Below are positions 37,452 to 50,333 of a stretch of 64,000 bases of DNA, one piece after another (positions within the stretch are counted from its first letter, which is position 1; each line of letters opens with the position of its first letter). Source of the DNA: Streptomyces sp. HNM0574 (lineage in GTDB: Bacteria; Actinomycetota; Actinomycetes; Streptomycetales; Streptomycetaceae); the NCBI RefSeq assembly GCF_012726235.1, contig NZ_JAASAH010000003.1, positions 62,001 through 126,000 on the forward strand. Reading direction: 5' to 3'. The notes under the pieces were generated by a model. That model was not told the DNA's origin. It did no database searches and worked only from the letters and a program-made list of their open reading frames with translations. Both the position numbers and the translations under genes were made by a program.

Positions 37452-40058
37452 TCAGTCCGCCGCCGCGCTCTCGGGGGGCTCGTCGGCGGGGGCCGCGACC
37501 AGGCCCAGTTCGGCGGGCGAGGCCAGCAGCCGGTGCGAGGGCAGCACCCGCACGGTGCAGCCGAAGGAGCCGGTGCGCCCGAGCTCCAGCGTCCCCTCGT
37601 ACCAGCGGCCGCCGTCCAGGGACGGGCTGCCGGCCGGCTTCAGCGGCAGCCGCACGCTGTCCTCGGCGTCGAGCCGGTCGCTGTCGTCGACCCGGCCCAC
37701 GACGGCCTGCACCTCCACGTCGTCGGGGGTGAGCCCGCCGAGCGTGACCCGCGCGCGCAGCACCGGCGGGGCGCCCGCCGCCCACTCGGCGGCCTCGCGG
37801 CCGGGGCCGGCCTCCGGCTCGGGCCCCGCCGTCTCCACGTGGCCGACCGACACCAGCGGCCACTCCCGGCGCACCCGCGCCTTCCAGGCCGCCAACTCCC
37901 GTGCCGCGTCCGGGTCCAGCGCGCGGCGGGCCCGCGCCGCGGGCGCGTACAGCACCTCGGTGTACTCCCGCACCATGCGCTCGGCCTGCACCTTCGGGCC
38001 GAGCCGCGCCAGCGTCTGCCGGACCATCGCCGTCCAGCAGCGCGGCACCCCGGCGGCGTCCCGGTCGTCGTAGAAGCGCGGGGCGACCTGCTGCTCGACC
38101 AGGTCGTAGAGCGCGGCCGCCTCCACGTCGTCCCGCCGGTCCTCGTGCTGCGCCTCCTCGCCGTCCGCGGTGGGCACGGCCCAGCCGAAGGACGGCTCGT
38201 ACCACTCGTCCCACCAGCCGTCCAGGACCGAGAGGTTGAGGCCGCCGTTGAGCGCGGCCTTCATGCCGCTGGTGCCGCATGCCTCCAGCGGGCGCAGCGG
38301 ATTGTTCAGCCAGACGTCGGCGCCGGAGCACAGCCGCTGGGCCAGGCCCATCCCGTAGTCCGGCAGGAAGACGACGCGGTGCCGCACCCGCGGGTCGTCG
38401 GCGAACCGTACGAGGTCCTGGATCAGCCGCTTGCCGCCCTCGTCGGCCGGGTGCGCCTTGCCCGCGACGACGATCTGCACCGGACGTTCCGGGTCGAGCA
38501 GCAGCCGGCGCAGCCGCTCGGGGTCCCGCAGCATCAGCGTCAGCCGCTTGTACGAGGGGACGCGGCGGGCGAAGCCGATCGTCAGCACCTCCGGGTCGAG
38601 GACCTGCCCGGTCCACCCGGTCTCCGCGCGGGAGGCGCCGCGGTGCAGGCAGGAGGCGCGCAGCCGCTCGCGCACCTCGTCGACGAGCCCGGAGCGCAGG
38701 GTGCGGCGCAGCTCCCAGAGCGCGGCGTCGTCCAGGGTGTGCGCGGCGGGCGGGACCTCGGGCGCGGCCCAGGTGCCGCCGTGCACCCCGTTGGTGACGG
38801 AGGCGATGGGCACCTCGGCCGCGTCGAAGCCGGGCCAGAGCCCGGCGAACATCTCCCGGCTGACGGTGCCGTGCAGCGCGCTGACGCCGTTGGCCCGCTG
38901 GGCGAGACGCAGGCCCATGGCGGCCATGTTGAACACCTCGGGGTCAGCGCCGGTGTGCGTCTCGGCGCCGAGTTCCAGCACCTCGGCGAGGTCGATCCCG
39001 TCGAGCTCCCCGCCCTCGCCGAAGTGCCGGGCGACGAGTTCCCGCTCGAAGCGGTCGATGCCGGCGGAGACGGGGGTGTGGGTGGTGAACACGTTGCCCG
39101 CGCGGACGGTCTCCAGCGCCTCGGCGAAGGACAGCCGGGGGTGCTCGCCGCCGGTGAGTTCGCGGATGCGTTCCAGGCCGAGGAACCCGGCGTGGCCCTC
39201 GTTGGTGTGGAACACCTCGGGCTCCGGGTGCCCGGTGATCCGGCAGTACGCGCGCAGCGCCCGTACGCCGCCGATGCCCAGCAGCATCTCCTGGAGCAGC
39301 CGGTGTTCGCTGCCGCCGCCGTAGAGCCGGTCGGTGACGTCCCGGTCGCCGGGGGTGTTGCCCTCGACGTCGGAGTCCAGCAGCAGCAGCGGGACCCGGC
39401 CGACCCGCGCCTGCCACACGTGCGCCCGCAGCAGCCGCCCGCCGGGCAGCCGCAGCTCGGTGTGCACGGGGGCGCCGTCGCCTTCGCGCAGCAGTTCCAG
39501 GGGGAGTTCGCCGGGGTCGAGGACGGGATAGTGCTCCTGCTGCCAGCCGTCCCGGGAGAGGGTCTGCCGGAAGTAGCCGTGCCGGTACAGCAGCCCGACG
39601 CCGATCAGCGGGACGCCGAGGTCGCTGGCCGCCTTGAGGTGGTCCCCGGCGAGGATGCCGAGTCCGCCGGAGTACTGGGGCAGCGCCTCGGTGATCCCGA
39701 ACTCGGGCGAGAAGTACGCGACGGCCGAGGGCGGTTCGCCGCCTCCTCCCTCGTCCCCGTCGCGGTGCTGGTACCAGCGGGGCTCGCGGAGGTAGCGGCG
39801 CAGGTCCTCGTGGACCTCGGTGAGACGGCGGAGAAAGCCGTCGTCGGCGGCGAGTTCGGCGGGCCGGTCCGGCGCGAGCGCGCCCAGCAGCCGCAGCGGG
39901 TCGCCGCCCGCCGCCTCCCAGCCGGACGGGTCGACGGCGCGGAACAGCGCCCGGGTGCCGGGGTGCCAGGACCAGCGCAGGTTGCGGGCCAGCTCGCTCA
40001 GCGGACGCAGCGGCTCGGGCAGGACGGGGCGTACGGAGAAACGACGATGTGCCTTCAC
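37452..40058 (-). CDS. glgP: Alpha-glucan (glycogen) phosphorylase
   Basis: An 868-aa phosphorylase of the actinobacterial type with the N-terminal DUF3417 region (LPEPLRPLSELARNLRWSWHP). It releases glucose-1-phosphate from alpha-1,4-glucan using PLP; the PLP lysine lies in EACGTSGMKAALNGGLNLS. Other conserved parts are FSPEFGITEALPQYSGGLGI, LAGDHLKAASDLGVPLIGVG and VFHTNEGHAGFLGLERI. The GTG at 40058 matches the typical VKAHRRFSVRP start. TACCTT ends 6 nt before it and the GAGGGG sits too close to act as a normal Shine-Dalgarno, so the message may be leaderless. Divergent from glgE. Confidence 0.94.
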   Translation of the reverse strand: MKAHRRFSVRPVLPEPLRPLSELARNLRWSWHPGTRALFRAVDPSGWEAAGGDPLRLLGALAPDRPAELAADDGFLRRLTEVHEDLRRYLREPRWYQHRDGDEGGGGEPPSAVAYFSPEFGITEALPQYSGGLGILAGDHLKAASDLGVPLIGVGLLYRHGYFRQTLSRDGWQQEHYPVLDPGELPLELLREGDGAPVHTELRLPGGRLLRAHVWQARVGRVPLLLLDSDVEGNTPGDRDVTDRLYGGGSEHRLLQEMLLGIGGVRALRAYCRITGHPEPEVFHTNEGHAGFLGLERIRELTGGEHPRLSFAEALETVRAGNVFTTHTPVSAGIDRFERELVARHFGEGGELDGIDLAEVLELGAETHTGADPEVFNMAAMGLRLAQRANGVSALHGTVSREMFAGLWPGFDAAEVPIASVTNGVHGGTWAAPEVPPAAHTLDDAALWELRRTLRSGLVDEVRERLRASCLHRGASRAETGWTGQVLDPEVLTIGFARRVPSYKRLTLMLRDPERLRRLLLDPERPVQIVVAGKAHPADEGGKRLIQDLVRFADDPRVRHRVVFLPDYGMGLAQRLCSGADVWLNNPLRPLEACGTSGMKAALNGGLNLSVLDGWWDEWYEPSFGWAVPTADGEEAQHEDRRDDVEAAALYDLVEQQVAPRFYDDRDAAGVPRCWTAMVRQTLARLGPKVQAERMVREYTEVLYAPAARARRALDPDAARELAAWKARVRREWPLVSVGHVETAGPEPEAGPGREAAEWAAGAPPVLRARVTLGGLTPDDVEVQAVVGRVDDSDRLDAEDSVRLPLKPAGSPSLDGGRWYEGTLELGRTGSFGCTVRVLPSHRLLASPAELGLVAAPADEPPESAAAD

Positions 40059-40524
40059 CCCTCGAAGGTAGTCCGGAAACCGGGCATTTGCCGCTGATTG
40101 AACCCCTTGTGCCGCTGATGCGACGTGACGCGCCGCTTGTCCGCATGTCCGCACCCCACGGCGTCCGCACCCCAACTCACCCTCGTACGCGAGGACTTGA
40201 CGGAACCCGGTCCGACTTGCCAGCTGCGTACCAGCAGTTCACGGAGCGCCGGACTGCCGGGGCCCGCGACGGGGAGCGGGCTCTGACCCTGTTCCGAGCG
40301 GCGCGCGGCGTCCGCACAGCTCCACGCCCCCACCCGAGTGAACGCGTCCAGGAGCGACCATGCCCGCAGCCCGAAAGCGTCCAGCGGAACGGAAAGAACC
40401 GATACAAAGGGCGCAAGCGGCATTACCGCCGATGTCCCCGTCTTCCCCACCCCCCGCTGCCTGCCCTCCGTTTCCCGCGCCCTCATTCCCCGAGGGCCCC
40501 CGCGTACAGCCCCCAGGTGAACCC
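40059..40524. other. Divergent gene-free region between glgP and glgE
   Basis: A 466-bp regulatory region. A frame in phase with glgE is open from 40360 with a good GGAG, but about 22 of its 55 codons end in A or T, unlike the gene proper, so I treat it as leader. A TACCTT hexamer (minus strand, 40070-40065) may be the -10 of a leaderless glgP transcript. No dispersed repeat or hairpin stands out. Promoters for both the degrading (glgP) and synthesising (glgE) arms must lie here. Confidence 0.6.
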
Positions 40525-42559
40525 ATGATCGGTCGTATCCCTGTTCTCGACGTCCAGCCGCTGGTCGACTGCGGACGCCGTCCGGCGAAGGCCGTGGCCG
40601 GAGAGACCTTCCAGGTGTCCGCCACCGTCTTCCGCGAGGGGCACGACGTGATCGGCGCCAACGTCGTGCTCCGCGACCCCACCGGACGCTCGGCCCCCTG
40701 GACCCCCATGCGCGAGATCGCCCCCGGCACCGACCGCTGGGCCGCCGACGTCACCCCCGACGCCGAGGGGCGCTGGGCGTACGCGGTGGAGGCCTGGAGC
40801 GACCCCGTCGCCACCTGGCGGCAGCACGCGCGGATCAAGATCCCGGCGGACGTGGACACCGAACTCACCCTGGAGGAGGGCGCGGAGCTGCACGAACGCG
40901 CGGCCGCCGGAGTCCCGAAGACCGCGGGCCGCGGCAGAGTGCTGGAGGCGGCGGCCGCGCTGCGCGACACCTCCCGCGAGCCCGCGCAGCGGCTGGCCGC
41001 GGCGCTCGCCTCCCGGGTGACGGAGGTCCTCGACGCGTACCCGCTGCGCGAACTCGTCTCCTCCTCCCGTCCGCTGACCCTGCACGTCGAACGGGAACGC
41101 GCCCTGGTCGGCGCCTGGTACGAGATGTTCCCGCGCTCCGAGGGCGCCGTCGTCGAGCCGGGCAAGCCCCCGGTCTCCGGCACCTTCCGCACCGCGGCCG
41201 AACGCCTCGACGCCGTCGCCGCGATGGGCTTCGACGTGGTCTACCTGCCGCCGGTCCACCCCATCGGCGACGCCTACCGCAAGGGCCCCGACAACGCGCT
41301 CGCGGCCGGGCCCGACGACGTCGGCTGCCCCTGGGCCATCGGCTCCCCGGCCGGCGGGCACGACACCGTCCACCCCGACCTGGGCACGCTGGCGGACTTC
41401 GACCACTTCGTCGCGCGGGCCAAGGAGCTCCGCCTGGAGGTCGCGCTCGACTTCGCCCTCCAGTGCTCCCCCGACCACCCCTGGGTCAAGGAACACCCGG
41501 AGTGGTTCCGGCACCGCGCGGACGGCACCATCGCGTACGCCGAGAACCCGCCGAAGAAGTACCAGGACATCTACCCGCTGGACTTCGACACCGACCCGGC
41601 GGCCTTCCGCGGCATCGTCCGCGAGACGCTGCGCGTGCTGCGGTTCTGGATGGCGCGCGGGGTGCGGATCTTCCGCGTCGACAACCCGCACACCAAGCCG
41701 GTGGTCTTCTGGGAGAAGGTCATCGGGGACATCGGCCGCAGCGACCCCGACGTGATCTTCCTGGCCGAGGCGTTCACCCGGCCCGCGATGATGCGCACCC
41801 TCGCCGCCGTCGGCTTCCAGCAGTCCTACACCTACTTCACCTGGCGGAACACCAAGCGGGAGCTGACGGAGTACCTGACCGAACTCTCCGGCGAGACCGC
41901 CGCCTTCATGCGCCCCAACCTCTTCGTGAACACCCCCGACATCCTGCACGCCTACCTCCAGCAGGGCGGCAGGCCCGCGTTCGCCACCCGCGCGGTGCTG
42001 GCCTCGACGCTCTCCCCGTCCTGGGGCATGTACGCCGGGTACGAGCTGTGCGAGGCGACGCCGCTGCACGAGGGCAGCGAGGAGTACCTGCACTCCGAGA
42101 AGTACGAGCTGCGCCCCCGCGACTGGACGGGCGCCGAGCACGCGGGCCGCAGCCTCTCCCCGCTGATCACCACGCTGAACCGGCTGCGCCGCCGGCACCC
42201 CGCGCTGCGGCGGCTGCGCGGCCTCACCTTCCACCGCACCGACAACGAGCAGGTGATCGCCTACTCCAAGCGCGCTACACGGCCGTACGCCGAGACGGTG
42301 CTCGTCGTGGTCAACCTCGACCCGCACCACACCCACGAAGCGACGGTGTCGTTGGACAGCTCACATCTCCAATCATTCGGTCTCAACCCCGCTCAAGTGA
42401 GCGGAAAAGAGACTTTCCCGGTGCGCGACGAGCTCACCGGCGACACCTACCACTGGGGCAGGGACAACTACGTGCGCCTCGACCCGGGGGGTGACTCCCC
42501 CGCCGCGGCCCACGTCCTCTCCCTGCGACCGTCCACTTCGACCGGAGGGTCACCCGCAC

Positions 42560-42573
<14 letters not shown>
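40525..42573 (+). CDS. glgE: Alpha-1,4-glucan:maltose-1-phosphate maltosyltransferase (GlgE)
   Basis: A 682-aa GH13_3 enzyme that extends alpha-1,4-glucan using maltose-1-phosphate. The catalytic residues are visible: nucleophile D386 in [14 protein letters not shown], acid/base E415 in [10 protein letters not shown], and D472 in NTPDILHAY. The N-terminus [20 protein letters not shown] and the [14 protein letters not shown] segment are characteristic. The ATG at 40525 is chosen over 40360 because the extra 55 codons have non-coding base usage and AGGTGA precedes this ATG. First gene of glgE-treS-pep2-glgB; its stop overlaps treS by 14 bp. Confidence 0.96.
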
Positions 42574-44284
<1,711 letters not shown>

Positions 44285-44289
44285 GCGCC

Positions 44290-44322
44290 GGGGCCCGGAA
44301 ACCGGATTGGTTTCCGGGCCCC
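44290..44322 (+). terminator. Perfect hairpin between treS and pep2
   Basis: GGGGCCCGGAAACC and its exact complement form a 14-bp stem around loop GGATT, 5 bp after the treS stop. There is no T-tract. It may terminate the glgE-treS message or act as a partial terminator or stabiliser ahead of pep2-glgB. Confidence 0.7.
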
Positions 44323-44482
44323 ACGGGCACGCGTTCCCCTGTCCCCGCGCTTTCGGGGGACGGCCGCCGGCCGTCGCCGAGTGAAGTTCTTCGACACGTC
44401 CCGCACAGCCGGACAGCCGACGCCGCAATCCGGGACACTCTGCGTACTTTTTCGTGTGCCCGGGGAAAGGACGCAAGACTCC

Positions 44483-46000
44483 ATGTCGGAACGCTCCTTG
44501 TCCCTCACCGCGGCCCCGGCCCACGCCGGTTCCGCGGCGGGGGGATCAGGCGGCCTGCTCCACTCCCTCGCGCCCCTGCTGACCGAGTGGCTGCCCCGGC
44601 AGCGCTGGTTCGCCGGGAAGGGCCGCCCCATCGGCGGGTTCACCCTCGTCGGCGCCACCGAGCTGCTGCCGTGCTCCGCCGGCGGCGCGACCCCGGGCCT
44701 GCTCCACCTCCTCGTCCGCGCCCACCAGCCCGCGCCGGTACCGGAACCGGGCCACGGCGCGGACGGCCCCGGCGGCCAGGACGGCGACGGCGGCCCGGCG
44801 GAGGAGCCGGAGGACTGCTACCAACTGCTGCTCGGCGTCCGCACCGTGCTGCCGCCGGCCCTGGCCCCCGCCCTGATCGGACGCCCGGCCCGGGGCCCGC
44901 TGCGCGGGTTCATGGTGTACGAGGCGCTGTCGGACCCGCGGCTGGCGGGGCTGCTGCTGGAGCGGCTGCGGGCGCCGGGGCGGCTCGGGCCGCTGGTGTT
45001 CGCGCGCGAGCCGGAGTCCGTGATCCCGTCCGGGCTGCGGCCCCGGCCGCTCTCGGCCGAGCAGTCCAACTCCTCGGTGGTGTACGGCACCTCGTACATC
45101 CTCAAGGTCTTCCGCCGGGTCGGGCCCGGGCTCAACCCCGACCTCGAACTGCCGCTCGCGCTGGCCCGCGGCGGCTGCGCCCGCGTCCCCGCGCCGACGG
45201 CCTGGTTCGAGGCGCGGACGGCGCCGGAGGAGACGGCCGGTTCGCTGACGCTCGGGGTGCTCCAGCCGTTCCTGCCCGGTTCGCACGACGGGTGGCAGCT
45301 GGCGCTCCGGGCCCTCGCGGACGGCCGGGACTTCACCGCCTCGGCCCGCGCCCTCGGCCACGCCACCGCCGAGGTGCACACCGGGCTCGCCGCCTCGCTG
45401 CCCACCACCGTGCTGCACCGGCCCCAACTGGAGGCGCTGGCCCGCGACATGGCCAGGCGGCTGGAGGCCGCCGCCACCGCCGTGCCCGCGCTCCTCCCGT
45501 ACCGGGCCGCGCTGCGCGGCGCCTTCCGGGCCGTCGCCGAGCTCGGCCGCGGCGGGTACCGCTGCCGGGCCCAGCGCGTCCACGGCGACCTGCACCTCGG
45601 GCAGGTGCTGCACGGGCCGGACGGGCGCTGGACGCTGATCGACTTCGAGGGCGAGCCGGACCGTCCGCTCGGCGAGCGCCGCGTCCCGCAGCCCGTCGTC
45701 CGGGACGTCGCCGGGATGCTGCGCTCCTTCGACTACGCCGCGAGCCACCGGCCCGGACAGGCGGACGGGGGCGGCGGCCCGGAGGAGTGGGCGGGCGCCA
45801 ACCGGGCCGCGTTCTGCGCCGGTTACGCCGACGCCTCGGGCGCCGACCCGCGCGCGCAGGCCGTGCTGCTGCGCGCGTACGAGACCGACAAGGCGATCTA
45901 CGAGGTGCTCTACGAGGCCCGGCACCGCCCCTCGTGGCTGCCCATCCCGCTGTCCGCCATCCGCCGTCTCGCCGCCCCGCCCAGGAGGAGCCCCCAGTGA
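44483..46000 (+). CDS. pep2: Maltokinase (Pep2/Mak)
   Basis: A 505-aa kinase that phosphorylates maltose with ATP to maltose-1-phosphate, the GlgE donor. The N-terminal cap has [21 protein letters not shown]. The phosphotransferase core shows [20 protein letters not shown], the Brenner motif [12 protein letters not shown] and the metal-binding TLIDFEGEP. The C-terminal [20 protein letters not shown] is conserved in Pep2. A Gly/Asp-rich insertion (about 92-110) varies in this family. The ATG at 44483 is 198 bp after treS; its TGA overlaps the GTG of glgB. pep2-glgB may have a separate promoter. Confidence 0.94.
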   Translation: MSERSLSLTAAPAHAGSAAGGSGGLLHSLAPLLTEWLPRQRWFAGKGRPIGGFTLVGATELLPCSAGGATPGLLHLLVRAHQPAPVPEPGHGADGPGGQDGDGGPAEEPEDCYQLLLGVRTVLPPALAPALIGRPARGPLRGFMVYEALSDPRLAGLLLERLRAPGRLGPLVFAREPESVIPSGLRPRPLSAEQSNSSVVYGTSYILKVFRRVGPGLNPDLELPLALARGGCARVPAPTAWFEARTAPEETAGSLTLGVLQPFLPGSHDGWQLALRALADGRDFTASARALGHATAEVHTGLAASLPTTVLHRPQLEALARDMARRLEAAATAVPALLPYRAALRGAFRAVAELGRGGYRCRAQRVHGDLHLGQVLHGPDGRWTLIDFEGEPDRPLGERRVPQPVVRDVAGMLRSFDYAASHRPGQADGGGGPEEWAGANRAAFCAGYADASGADPRAQAVLLRAYETDKAIYEVLYEARHRPSWLPIPLSAIRRLAAPPRRSPQ

Positions 46001-48360
46001 CCGCCCGTCAGCCGTCCGCCCGCCCCGAGCCCCGCACGCCCGCGCCCCCCGCAGCCGCCGTCCCCGCCACCTTCCGCGCCGAGGAACCGGCGGGAGTGCC
46101 GCCCGCGCCCCGGCGGGAGGCCGGTCCCGGCGGCGGGAGCCACGGGGTGCGCACCGCGCCGCCGCTGCACCCGGACGACCGGCGGCGGCTGCTGGACGGC
46201 GCGCACCACGACCCGCACGCGCACCTGGGCGCCCACCTCGTACGGGGCGGGGTCGGCTTCCGGGTGCTGCGCCCGTTCGCGCGCGCGGTCACCGTCGCGA
46301 CGAAGGGGCTGCGGGCCGAACTGCACGACGAGGGCGACGGGTTCTTCGCCGGGGTGCTGCCGCTCCCCGCGATCCCCGCGTACGAGCTGCTCACCGGGTA
46401 CGGCGAGCGGCCCGGCGAGGACGAGATCCGCGAGGCGGACCCGTACCGCTTCCTGCCCGCGCTCGGCGAGCTCGATCTGCACCTGATCGCGGAGGGGCGG
46501 CACGAGGAGCTGTGGCGGGCGCTCGGCGCGCACCCGATGGAGCACGCGGGCGTGACCGGCACCCGGTTCACCGTATGGGCGCCGAACGCGCGGGGCGTCC
46601 GCGTCGCGGGCGACTTCAACTGCTGGAACGGCACGGCGGCGCCGATGCGTTCGCTCGGCTCCTCCGGGATCTGGGAGCTGTTCCTGCCCGGGGTCGGCGA
46701 GGGCGCCCTGTACAAGTACGAGGTGACCGGGCCGGACGGCGACCGGCGGCTGCGCGCCGACCCGATGGCCCGGCGCACCGAGTGCCCGCCCGCGAACGCG
46801 TCCGTCGTGCACCGCTCGCACCACACCTGGTCGGACGCGGCGTGGATGGAACGCCGGGCCGCGGGCGCCGGGACGCACCACACCTCGCCGATGTCGGTGT
46901 ACGAGGTGCACCTCCCCTCGTGGCGCCCCGGCCTGTCCTACCGCGAACTGGCCGCCCAACTCCCGGCCTACGTACGGGAGCTGGGCTTCACGCACGTCGA
47001 GCTGATGCCGGTGGCCGAGCATCCGTACAGCCCGTCCTGGGGCTACCAGGTCACCGGGTTCTACGCGCCCACCGCACGGCTCGGCACCCCGGACGACTTC
47101 AAGTACCTGGTGGACGCGCTGCACCGGGAGGGCATCGGCGTCCTCATGGACTGGGTGCCCGCGCACTTCCCGAAGGACGAGTGGGCGCTGGCCCGCTTCG
47201 ACGGCACCCCGCTGTACGAGCACGCCGACCCGCGCCGGGCCGAGCACCCGGACTGGGGGACGCTGGAGTTCGACCACGGGCGGCGCGAGGTGCGCAACTT
47301 CCTCGTCGCCAACGCCGTGTACTGGTGCGAGGAGTTCCACATCGACGGGCTCCGGGTCGACGCCGTCGCCTCCATGCTCTACCTCGACTACTCCCGCGAG
47401 GACGGCGAGTGGACGCCCAACGCGCACGGCGGGCGCGAGGACCTCGACGCCGTCGCCTTCCTCCAGGAGATGAACGCGACGCTCTACCGCCGCTGCCCCG
47501 GCGTCCTCACCGCGGCCGAGGAGTCCACGGCCTGGGACGGCGTCACCCGCGCCACCCACCACACGGGCCCCGGCGGCTTCGGCGGGCTCGGCTTCGGCTT
47601 CAAATGGAACATGGGCTGGATGCACGACACCCTGGTGTACATCGCGAAGGACCCGGTCCACCGCAAGTACCACCACGACGACATGACCTTCTCGATGGTC
47701 TACGCGTACTCCGAGAACTACCTGCTGCCCATCTCGCACGACGAGGTGGTGCACGGGAAGCGGTCGCTGGTGTCGAAGATGCCGGGCGACTGGTGGCAGC
47801 AGCGCGCCAACCACCGTGCCTACCTGGGCCTGATGTGGGCCCACCCGGGCAAGCAACTGCTGTTCATGGGGCAGGAGTTCGCGCAGGGCGCCGAGTGGGA
47901 CGAGGGCCACGGGCCCGACTGGTGGCTGCTCGACCCGAGTTACGCGGCCGAGTCCGACCACCGGGGCGTCCGCGACCTCGTCCGCGACCTCAACCACCGC
48001 TACCTGGAAGCCCCGGCCCTGTGGGAGCGGGACACCGACCCGTCCGGCTTCTCCTGGATCGACGGCGGGGCGCGCGAGGACAACGTCTTCGCCTTCCTCC
48101 GGTACGCGGCCGACGGCTCCCCGCTCGTCGCCGTCGCCAACCTCTCCCCCGTGCCGCGCCACGGCTACCGGATCGGGGTGCCGGACGGCGTGCGCGCCTG
48201 GCGCGAGACGCTCAACACGGACGCGGCGCGGTACGGCGGGGGTGACCTGCGCAACGCGGAGCCGCTGCCGGCCGCGCCCGTCCCGTGGCACGGCCGGCCG
48301 CTCTCGGTGACGCCGGTGCTGCCGCCGCTGGGTACGGTGTGGTTCGAACCTGCGGGTTAG
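45997..48360 (+). CDS. glgB: 1,4-alpha-glucan branching enzyme
   Basis: A 787-aa GH13_9 enzyme that makes alpha-1,6 branches. It has an extended N-terminal domain (Pro/Ala-rich first 50 residues), a second N-terminal beta domain, CBM48 ([20 protein letters not shown]), the catalytic barrel with [28 protein letters not shown] and [15 protein letters not shown], and the C-terminal all-beta domain. The GTG at 45997 overlaps the pep2 stop (GTGA). It completes the GlgE pathway by branching the glucan. Confidence 0.96.
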   Translation: MTARQPSARPEPRTPAPPAAAVPATFRAEEPAGVPPAPRREAGPGGGSHGVRTAPPLHPDDRRRLLDGAHHDPHAHLGAHLVRGGVGFRVLRPFARAVTVATKGLRAELHDEGDGFFAGVLPLPAIPAYELLTGYGERPGEDEIREADPYRFLPALGELDLHLIAEGRHEELWRALGAHPMEHAGVTGTRFTVWAPNARGVRVAGDFNCWNGTAAPMRSLGSSGIWELFLPGVGEGALYKYEVTGPDGDRRLRADPMARRTECPPANASVVHRSHHTWSDAAWMERRAAGAGTHHTSPMSVYEVHLPSWRPGLSYRELAAQLPAYVRELGFTHVELMPVAEHPYSPSWGYQVTGFYAPTARLGTPDDFKYLVDALHREGIGVLMDWVPAHFPKDEWALARFDGTPLYEHADPRRAEHPDWGTLEFDHGRREVRNFLVANAVYWCEEFHIDGLRVDAVASMLYLDYSREDGEWTPNAHGGREDLDAVAFLQEMNATLYRRCPGVLTAAEESTAWDGVTRATHHTGPGGFGGLGFGFKWNMGWMHDTLVYIAKDPVHRKYHHDDMTFSMVYAYSENYLLPISHDEVVHGKRSLVSKMPGDWWQQRANHRAYLGLMWAHPGKQLLFMGQEFAQGAEWDEGHGPDWWLLDPSYAAESDHRGVRDLVRDLNHRYLEAPALWERDTDPSGFSWIDGGAREDNVFAFLRYAADGSPLVAVANLSPVPRHGYRIGVPDGVRAWRETLNTDAARYGGGDLRNAEPLPAAPVPWHGRPLSVTPVLPPLGTVWFEPAG

Positions 48361-48668
48361 GGGCCCGGTGCTTCGCGGGGTGCGCGTACGTTTCCGGGTG
48401 CGGCGCCGTTGTGGCTCGGGTCTTCGCGCAGTTCCCCGCGCCCCTGTTTTGCGGGCTCGCCCCGCTTCTTCGGGTGCGGCGGCGTCGGGGCTCGGGTTTT
48501 CGCGCAGTTCCCCGCGCCCCTTTTCGGGCTCGCTCCGCTTCTCGGGGTGACCCCGCTTGGGAGAACTGCGCCGAGGCGCAGGGCTGGCAAGCGCAGCGCC
48601 CCAGCCCCGGCGCGCGCAACCGCCGTCGCCGGGCCACCCCGTACGCCGTGGCTTTCCCCGCGCCCCCC
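48361..48668. repeat. Dispersed repeat copy D
   Basis: Composite repeat filling about 300 bp after glgB. Cores are at 48426-48444 and 48502-48520, with the middle module GCTTGGGAGAACTGCGCC / GGCGCAGGGCTGGCAAGCGC near 48555-48597 and the terminal CCCCGTACGCCGTGGCTTTC near 48640, where the last core is truncated to CCCCGCGCCCC. No gene is credible. Confidence 0.85.
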
Positions 48669-48715
48669 AAAAAAGCCGCTCCCCGCCCCGGAGGTGTTCC
48701 GGGGCGGGGAGCGGC
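48669..48715 (-). terminator. Strong intrinsic terminator for the symporter gene
   Basis: On the minus strand an 18-bp perfect stem (48698-48715 with 48675-48692, loop of 5 nt) is followed directly by six T residues (plus-strand A at 48669-48674). This is a textbook Rho-independent terminator and the only one in the window with a proper U-tract. It lies 92 bp after the symporter stop. Confidence 0.92.
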
Positions 48716-48807
48716 CGGTTGGGCGGGCCGCCGCAGGGGGGAGAGGCGGTCGCCCCGTGGGCGTCGGCGTGGGAGGACGGTCCCGTGCCGTGCCCTGGCC
48801 TGGCGGA

Positions 48808-50202
48808 CTACTTGGTGGTGCTGACCGGTGCGGGACCGGTCTGCGCGGGGACGTCGCCCCCGGGCCCGTCGCCGGAGGCGTGGTCGTCGACGAGCGTCGT
48901 CTCGTCGAACGGGACGCGTCCGGCGAGGACTTCGGCGGCCCGCTCCTTGTCGATCTCCTTCGTCCAGGTGCCGACGATCACCGTGGCGACCGCGTTGCCC
49001 GCGAAGTTGGTGAGGGCGCGGGCCTCGCTCATGAAGCGGTCGATGCCGACGATCAGGCCGACGCCGTCGACGAGTTCGGGGCGGTGCGACTGGAGCCCGC
49101 CCGCGAGGGTGGCGAGTCCGGCACCGGTGACCCCGGCGGCCCCCTTCGAGGCGATGATCATGAAGACGAGCAGGGAGAGCTGCTGGCCGATGGTCAGCGG
49201 GTCGCCCATCGCCTCGGCGACGAAGAGCGAGGCCATCGTGAGGTAGATGGCGGTGCCGTCGAGGTTGAAGGAGTAGCCCGTCGGGACAGTGATGCCGACG
49301 ACGGGACGGCTGACGCCCATGTGCTCCATCTTCGCAATGAGCCGCGGCAGCGCGGACTCGGAGGAGGAGGTGGAGAGGATCAGCAGGAACTCCCGGCCCA
49401 GGTACTTCAGCAGGGAGAAGATGTTGACGCCCGCGACCAGCTTCAGCAGCAGCCCGAGCACCACGATCACGAACAGGAAACAGGTCGCGTAGAAGCCGAT
49501 CATGATGACGGCCAGGGACTTCAGCGCCCCGACCCCCGTCTCGCCGACCACGGCCGCCATCGCGCCGAAGGCGCCCACCGGCGCGGCCCACATCACCATC
49601 GCCAGCACCCGGAAGACGAGCCGCTGGAGGTGACCGATGCCGCGCAGGACCGGCTCGCCCGAGGTGCCCATGGCCTGCAGCGCGAAGCCCACGAGCAGCG
49701 CGACCAGCAGCGTCTGCAGAACCTCGCCCTGGGTGAAGGCGGAGACCATGGTCGTCGGGATGATCCCGAGCAGGAAGTCGGAGGTGCCCTCGCCGCCGCC
49801 CTCGGCCTCGGCGGCTCCGGCGTCCTTGGCCGCCTCGCTCAGGTGCAGCCCGTGCCCGGGGTCGAGGAAGTTGCCGACGACGAGGCCGATGCCGAGCGCG
49901 ACCGTCGACATCACCATGAAGTAGCCGAGCGCGAGTCCGCCGACGGCGCCGACCTTCGCGGCCTTCCGCACCGAGCCGATGCCCAGCACGATGGTGCAGA
50001 AGATCACCGGCGAGATCATCATCTTGATCAGCGCGACGAAGCCCTCACCGACCGGTTTCAGCTGCGTGGCGACATCGGGCGCCACGAGACCGAGCGTGAC
50101 GCCGAGGACCACCGCGGCGATCACGGCGATGTAGAGGTAATGCGTACGGTCCCGCTTCTTGGACGCGGGTGCCGAGGACGGCGGGGGTGCCTGCTGCGAC
50201 AC
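48808..50202 (-). CDS. dctA: Dicarboxylate/amino acid:cation symporter (DctA, DAACS family)
   Basis: A 464-aa membrane symporter for C4-dicarboxylates or acidic amino acids. Eight helices and two re-entrant hairpins are expected. Signatures are MMISPVIFCTIVLGIGSV, the serine-rich hairpin LLILSTSSSESALPRLI, the NMDGT-type motif as GYSFNLDGTAIYL, and MIIASKGAAGVTG. The GTG at 50202 is chosen because AGGAG lies 7 nt before it; an ATG at 50220 has no good ribosome site. It is divergent from a DctS/CitA-like sensor kinase gene, its probable regulator. Confidence 0.92.
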   Translation of the reverse strand: MSQQAPPPSSAPASKKRDRTHYLYIAVIAAVVLGVTLGLVAPDVATQLKPVGEGFVALIKMMISPVIFCTIVLGIGSVRKAAKVGAVGGLALGYFMVMSTVALGIGLVVGNFLDPGHGLHLSEAAKDAGAAEAEGGGEGTSDFLLGIIPTTMVSAFTQGEVLQTLLVALLVGFALQAMGTSGEPVLRGIGHLQRLVFRVLAMVMWAAPVGAFGAMAAVVGETGVGALKSLAVIMIGFYATCFLFVIVVLGLLLKLVAGVNIFSLLKYLGREFLLILSTSSSESALPRLIAKMEHMGVSRPVVGITVPTGYSFNLDGTAIYLTMASLFVAEAMGDPLTIGQQLSLLVFMIIASKGAAGVTGAGLATLAGGLQSHRPELVDGVGLIVGIDRFMSEARALTNFAGNAVATVIVGTWTKEIDKERAAEVLAGRVPFDETTLVDDHASGDGPGGDVPAQTGPAPVSTTK

Positions 50203-50333
50203 GTCGGGGCTCCTCGTCATGCTTCATTGCGGCTCTGACTCGCACCGAGTCCCGGTGACTATGCAACAGGGCATGATTCTCGTCACCCTTACGTGCATTA
50301 CGTGCACGGAAATTCCCCGGGCACACTGAGCCG

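Noticed and set aside
50203..50220. ATG at 50220 as dctA start
   Set aside because: The GTG at 50202 has a proper AGGAG seven bases upstream while the ATG has none; the ATG cannot be fully excluded.
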